DNA of 64,000 nucleotides from Oxalobacter sp. (GTDB taxonomy: Bacteria > Pseudomonadota > Gammaproteobacteria > Burkholderiales > Burkholderiaceae_D), in the NCBI GenBank assembly GCA_003605115.1, contig QZKY01000011.1:248001-312000 (forward strand), read 5' to 3'. The notes beneath the pieces are model-generated. The model was not told the DNA's origin. It worked only from the letters and a program-made list of their open reading frames with translations, and searched no databases. The stretch's first letter is position 1. Each line of letters begins with the position of its first letter. Both the position numbers and the translations under genes were made by a program. Below, in pieces: positions 60,891 through 64,000 of the stretch.

Positions 60891-62088
60891 TCAGCCCGGC
60901 GCTTTGTTTTCAGTTCGTCGCTGTAAATTTTGGCTCGTGTGTGCGATCTGTTTCGTGCTGCCGATGAAAGCAAGCTACATATACATATTGAGCGCCTTAC
61001 TTTTAATTTTTTGGCTTGTAGAAGGAGATTTGCGTGGGAAGTTGAATAAGATTATCGCATCAAAACTGTGCCTTGCTTGTGTTGGATACTTTTTCGTCTA
61101 TCTTGTCGCGATGTTTTGGACACAAGATGTTAAGGCCGGCTGGCGTATGGTTGGGAGACAAATACCTTTTTTAATTTTTCCCTTGTACTTGAGTTGTGCC
61201 GATACTGAAAAAAAAGAATGCTATGTTTCCGCTTTTATTGCAGGATTATCTCTTTGTGCTTTATTGGCGCATTACAATTTTTTTCAGTTGCATTGGTTCC
61301 CTGATTGGCCGCGTGGTGTAAGAGTCTATAAAGGAGCCACCGATACAGCCCCATTTGTCGACTGGATCATGTATTCGCCTATGCTAGCACTGGGGCTCTA
61401 TTTCAGTATTAGAAGAGTTCTTTTTGATGCGGCTAACACAAGCCGTATTATTTTTGGACTTATAGCTTGTTTTTTTGCATCTAATCTTTCATTTAGTGGT
61501 GGGCGTGCAGGTATGATTATGTTTGCTGCGCTTTTGTTGGCACTTATTTTTGAGCGAATACGTGTTCGCATTAAGGCCGTTATGGCATGCTTTGTGATTA
61601 TTCCTTTGCTGTTTTGCACAGCTTACTATTCTATGGATTCTTTCGCAGTGCGTGTGGATAGAGGTATCACGGATATCCGCGAATTTGAGAAAAATCCTAG
61701 TACATCTGTTGGATTTAGAATGGTCTATTGGACTACGACGTTTAATCTTTTTATACAAAACCCTTTGTTGGGCGTTGGGTCGGGAGATTTGCAATTGGAA
61801 TACGCAAAGATCAAACCAAAGAAATGGAGCATGACCCCTGATTCCTATAATCCGCATAACCAGTATCTTATGACTGCGGCTACTACAGGCTTGTTTGGGC
61901 TTGTTACGCTTATGTATATCTTTTACCTTGTTGCCATGAACGGAGATGCGCGGACAAAGTCCGTATTATTTGGCTTTATGGTTCTTTGTCTGTTCGAAAG
62001 TTATTTATGGCGTTCAAATACAGCCCTAGCATTTTTAATTCTTGTTTCCGCGCTTATTGATAAGGCGGAGGGTGAGATCAGAAAATGA
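60865..62088 (+). CDS. O-antigen ligase/polymerase-family membrane protein
   Basis: About 407 residues with about ten to twelve membrane helices and a large periplasmic loop. The Wzy_C/WaaL block is present: LFIQNPLLGVGSGDLQLEYA and SYNPHNQYLMTAATTGLFG, where the NPHNQYL His is the conserved catalytic-type residue. Joins O-antigen to lipid A core (WaaL) or polymerises it; the two cannot be separated by sequence alone. AT-rich. ATGA overlap with the next gene. Confidence 0.8.
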   Translation: MQLKLQEVNQPGALFSVRRCKFWLVCAICFVLPMKASYIYILSALLLIFWLVEGDLRGKLNKIIASKLCLACVGYFFVYLVAMFWTQDVKAGWRMVGRQIPFLIFPLYLSCADTEKKECYVSAFIAGLSLCALLAHYNFFQLHWFPDWPRGVRVYKGATDTAPFVDWIMYSPMLALGLYFSIRRVLFDAANTSRIIFGLIACFFASNLSFSGGRAGMIMFAALLLALIFERIRVRIKAVMACFVIIPLLFCTAYYSMDSFAVRVDRGITDIREFEKNPSTSVGFRMVYWTTTFNLFIQNPLLGVGSGDLQLEYAKIKPKKWSMTPDSYNPHNQYLMTAATTGLFGLVTLMYIFYLVAMNGDARTKSVLFGFMVLCLFESYLWRSNTALAFLILVSALIDKAEGEIRK

Positions 62089-63107
62089 AACACTTGCGAA
62101 TTGCTTTCGTTTCTTCACATCCCAGCATTAGACGATATAAGCGGGATGCGTCATTTATATATCGATGCGAAAACCTTGCGTTCGAATTATCACGCGTTGG
62201 GTATAAAATTTCTTTACTGCATATATATACGCTTCTTTTTCGGCGCGATTTTGATGTTGTTGTTTTTCTTCGGCCATCGATGAGTCGGTTGTTTCGTTAT
62301 GTGGTTAGGTGTTTGAAATCAAGAAATGTTATCTTACTTGGCGATGTGGACGATCTTATTTTTGATCCCTATTATGTGAAGTTCCGACCATCTGTGTTGA
62401 ATCATATAAGTGACGAAACTAAAACGGCGAATAGCTTTATAAAACATGGGGATGCCTTATCGATTTTAGATAAAATTATTTTTTCTACTGATTCTTTACG
62501 AGATCATTATTTGTCATTAAACGCCAATGCTAAATGCATAGTTATTCCAAATGCGGGACATCACTCTTGGTCAGTGGTTCAGCATTCGACGTCACACAGT
62601 GAGTTGAAAATATCATATTTTAGTGGAACAAAGACTCATGATCGCGACTTTGGGATCGTTGTTCCTGTTTTGAGGGAATTGTTGAATAAGTGCCCGGACT
62701 TAAAAATACAAATAGTTGGACCTTTGTCTTCAGATTTAGATCATCCACGCGTTGTGAGAATACCTAAAGTTCCTTTTGGTGAATATGCGAAATTAGTAAA
62801 AGATAGTCATATCAATATTGCTCCGCTCGAGGATACCCCCTTCAATCAGTGTAAGTCCGCCTTAAAGGCAATCGAGGCAGGCATGATGAATGTCCCAACG
62901 GTTGCATCACCTGTGGGGGAGTATAAAAAGGTCAATATTGAGGGTGTTATGCTTGCAAAAACGAATCAAGAATGGATGGAGCGGCTAGAATTTTTGCTTA
63001 ATGCTAATAACTACGAGAGGGTATGCAAAAACTTAAGAGAAAGAATATGTACGTATTCTGATGTCAGAAGACACGCGGATAGCTTTATTAAATTTGTTTT
63101 AAATTAA
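62085..63107 (+). CDS. Glycosyltransferase (GT4/GT1-like)
   Basis: 340 residues. GT-B type: start MKHLRIAFVSSHPSIRRYKR, and the C-terminal donor half with KISYFSGTKTHDRDFGIVVP, PFGEYAKLVKDSHINIAPLE and CKSALKAIEAGMMNVPTVAS (E-x7-E type donor motif at SALKAIEAG). Adds a sugar to the growing surface polysaccharide; donor unknown. Overlaps the ligase gene by ATGA. AT-rich. Confidence 0.8.
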   Translation: MKHLRIAFVSSHPSIRRYKRDASFIYRCENLAFELSRVGYKISLLHIYTLLFRRDFDVVVFLRPSMSRLFRYVVRCLKSRNVILLGDVDDLIFDPYYVKFRPSVLNHISDETKTANSFIKHGDALSILDKIIFSTDSLRDHYLSLNANAKCIVIPNAGHHSWSVVQHSTSHSELKISYFSGTKTHDRDFGIVVPVLRELLNKCPDLKIQIVGPLSSDLDHPRVVRIPKVPFGEYAKLVKDSHINIAPLEDTPFNQCKSALKAIEAGMMNVPTVASPVGEYKKVNIEGVMLAKTNQEWMERLEFLLNANNYERVCKNLRERICTYSDVRRHADSFIKFVLN

Positions 63108-63176
63108 TCAGGATATTAAGGTTGGCCGTTTTTCGAGGCCGATGTGACTAGGTTTTCTTACGTATTGGTGTGAGTC

Positions 63177-64000
63177 ATGAAATTAACTATTTTTGGAACT
63201 GGTTATGTCGGCCTTGTCACTGGCGCCTGTCTGGCAGATGTTGGTCATCAAGTGATGTGCGTCGATGTTGATATCAGTAAGATTGAGAAACTTAAAAGTG
63301 GTGTTATTCCTATTTATGAACCGGGTTTGGAGAAATTGGTTGCTGACAATGCTGCAAGAGGTACATTGCATTTCACCACCTCTGCTAAAGAAGGAGTTGA
63401 GTTTGGTGATGTGGTATTCATTGCTGTTGGTACGCCACCAGATGAGAATGGCTCGGCGGATTTGCAATACGTTTTGGCGGTGGCGGATACTGTTGGTCAG
63501 TTTATGCCCGCTTCACGGATTGTCGTGAATAAGTCTACTGTGCCTGTTGGCACGGCTGATAAAGTACGGGCGACCATTAATGCTGCTCTCATCACGCGTG
63601 GTGAGCAGCATGCCTTTGACGTGCTTTCTAACCCGGAGTTCCTGAAGGAGGGGGCGGCCATTGAAGATTTCATGCGGCCAGACCGAATTGTGATTGGCAC
63701 GGATAGTAAATCTGCTGAGGCAATCATGCGGAAAGTATATGCGCCATTTAATCGCAACCATGACCGAATGATTATTATGGACATACGTTCTGCGGAGCTT
63801 ACCAAATACGCAGCCAACGCAATGCTGGCGACAAAAATCAGCTTCATGAATGAGATTGCGAATATTGCTGAGCGTGTCGGAGCGGATATTGAACAAGTGC
63901 GTGGCGGCATCGGTTCTGATCCAAGAATAGGCTATCACTTTATTTATGCCGGATGTGGCTATGGTGGGTCGTGTTTTCCGAAGGACGTTCAGGCATTGGC
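63177..64000 (+). CDS. ugd: UDP-glucose 6-dehydrogenase (3' end outside the window)
   Basis: At least 274 residues from ATG 63177, open to the window end. Start [20 protein letters not shown] is the NAD site of UDP-glucose/GDP-mannose dehydrogenases; [51 protein letters not shown] and [20 protein letters not shown] follow; the catalytic Cys is in [11 protein letters not shown]. Makes UDP-glucuronate for surface polysaccharides. GC content returns to that of the housekeeping genes. Confidence 0.93.
   Translation, partial: MKLTIFGTGYVGLVTGACLADVGHQVMCVDVDISKIEKLKSGVIPIYEPGLEKLVADNAARGTLHFTTSAKEGVEFGDVVFIAVGTPPDENGSADLQYVLAVADTVGQFMPASRIVVNKSTVPVGTADKVRATINAALITRGEQHAFDVLSNPEFLKEGAAIEDFMRPDRIVIGTDSKSAEAIMRKVYAPFNRNHDRMIIMDIRSAELTKYAANAMLATKISFMNEIANIAERVGADIEQVRGGIGSDPRIGYHFIYAGCGYGGSCFPKDVQAL

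Overview
The window looks like the chromosome of a betaproteobacterium of the order Burkholderiales, probably near the Oxalobacteraceae. Evidence: DUF2486-type and TIGR04438 (small Trp-rich) proteins, both typical of Burkholderiales, beside ordinary proteobacterial housekeeping genes (prfA, prmC, purL, purN, ompR/envZ, dnaE, rhlE, folD, trmB, msbA). Base composition is balanced in most of the window and clearly AT-rich in two places: about 21.2-22.7 kb and 60.0-63.1 kb. The taxonomic call is inference from gene content; no 16S rRNA gene is present.

Layout. 0-8.4 kb: the 3' end of a giant cyclic beta-1,2-glucan synthase gene, then small stress or envelope genes (BON lipoprotein, 48-residue membrane protein, AI-2E-type permease, DsrE protein, CDGSH Fe-S protein), homospermidine synthase, and an unusual OmpR-type regulator whose receiver lacks the phospho-acceptor Asp. 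8.4-20.7 kb: prfA-dsbB-prmC, a secreted barnase-type RNase with its barstar inhibitor, purN, an RNA m5C methyltransferase, envZ/ompR on the other strand, and purL. 20.7-22.8 kb: tRNA-Ser(GCU), followed by a hairpin-rich non-coding stretch, a 15-bp copy of the tRNA 3' end, and an AT-rich three-gene cassette (Lys/Ala-rich peptide, three-helix membrane protein, AbiGi-family protein). This is the most island-like, defence-like part of the window.

22.8-37.3 kb: two paralogous HD-GYP proteins, a beta-barrel protein, an MFS exporter, tRNA-Pro(GGG), a CYTH phosphatase, folD, an M3 oligopeptidase, a glutaredoxin-like protein, holC, dadA, tRNA-Gly(CCC) and trmB. 37.4-42.4 kb: a complete vitamin B12 uptake operon, btuB-btuC-btuD-btuF, behind a cobalamin riboswitch; a near-perfect palindrome lies inside the btuF signal-peptide codons. 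42.4-53.3 kb: a sirtuin/metallo-hydrolase/PsiE operon, two small heat-shock proteins behind a possible sigma-32 promoter, CBS and hydrolase genes, a dispersed hairpin repeat, pdxH, an operon of an orphan HigA with an SDR and a GNAT protein, and rhlE. 53.4-64 kb: dnaE, then the start of a surface polysaccharide locus (msbA, sialyltransferase-like enzyme, methyltransferase with a probable frameshift, O-antigen ligase/polymerase, glycosyltransferase, UDP-glucose dehydrogenase running off the end).

The clearest functional units are the B12 uptake operon, the barnase/barstar pair, the tRNA-Ser cassette and the polysaccharide locus. No CRISPR array, integrase or insertion-sequence transposase was seen.
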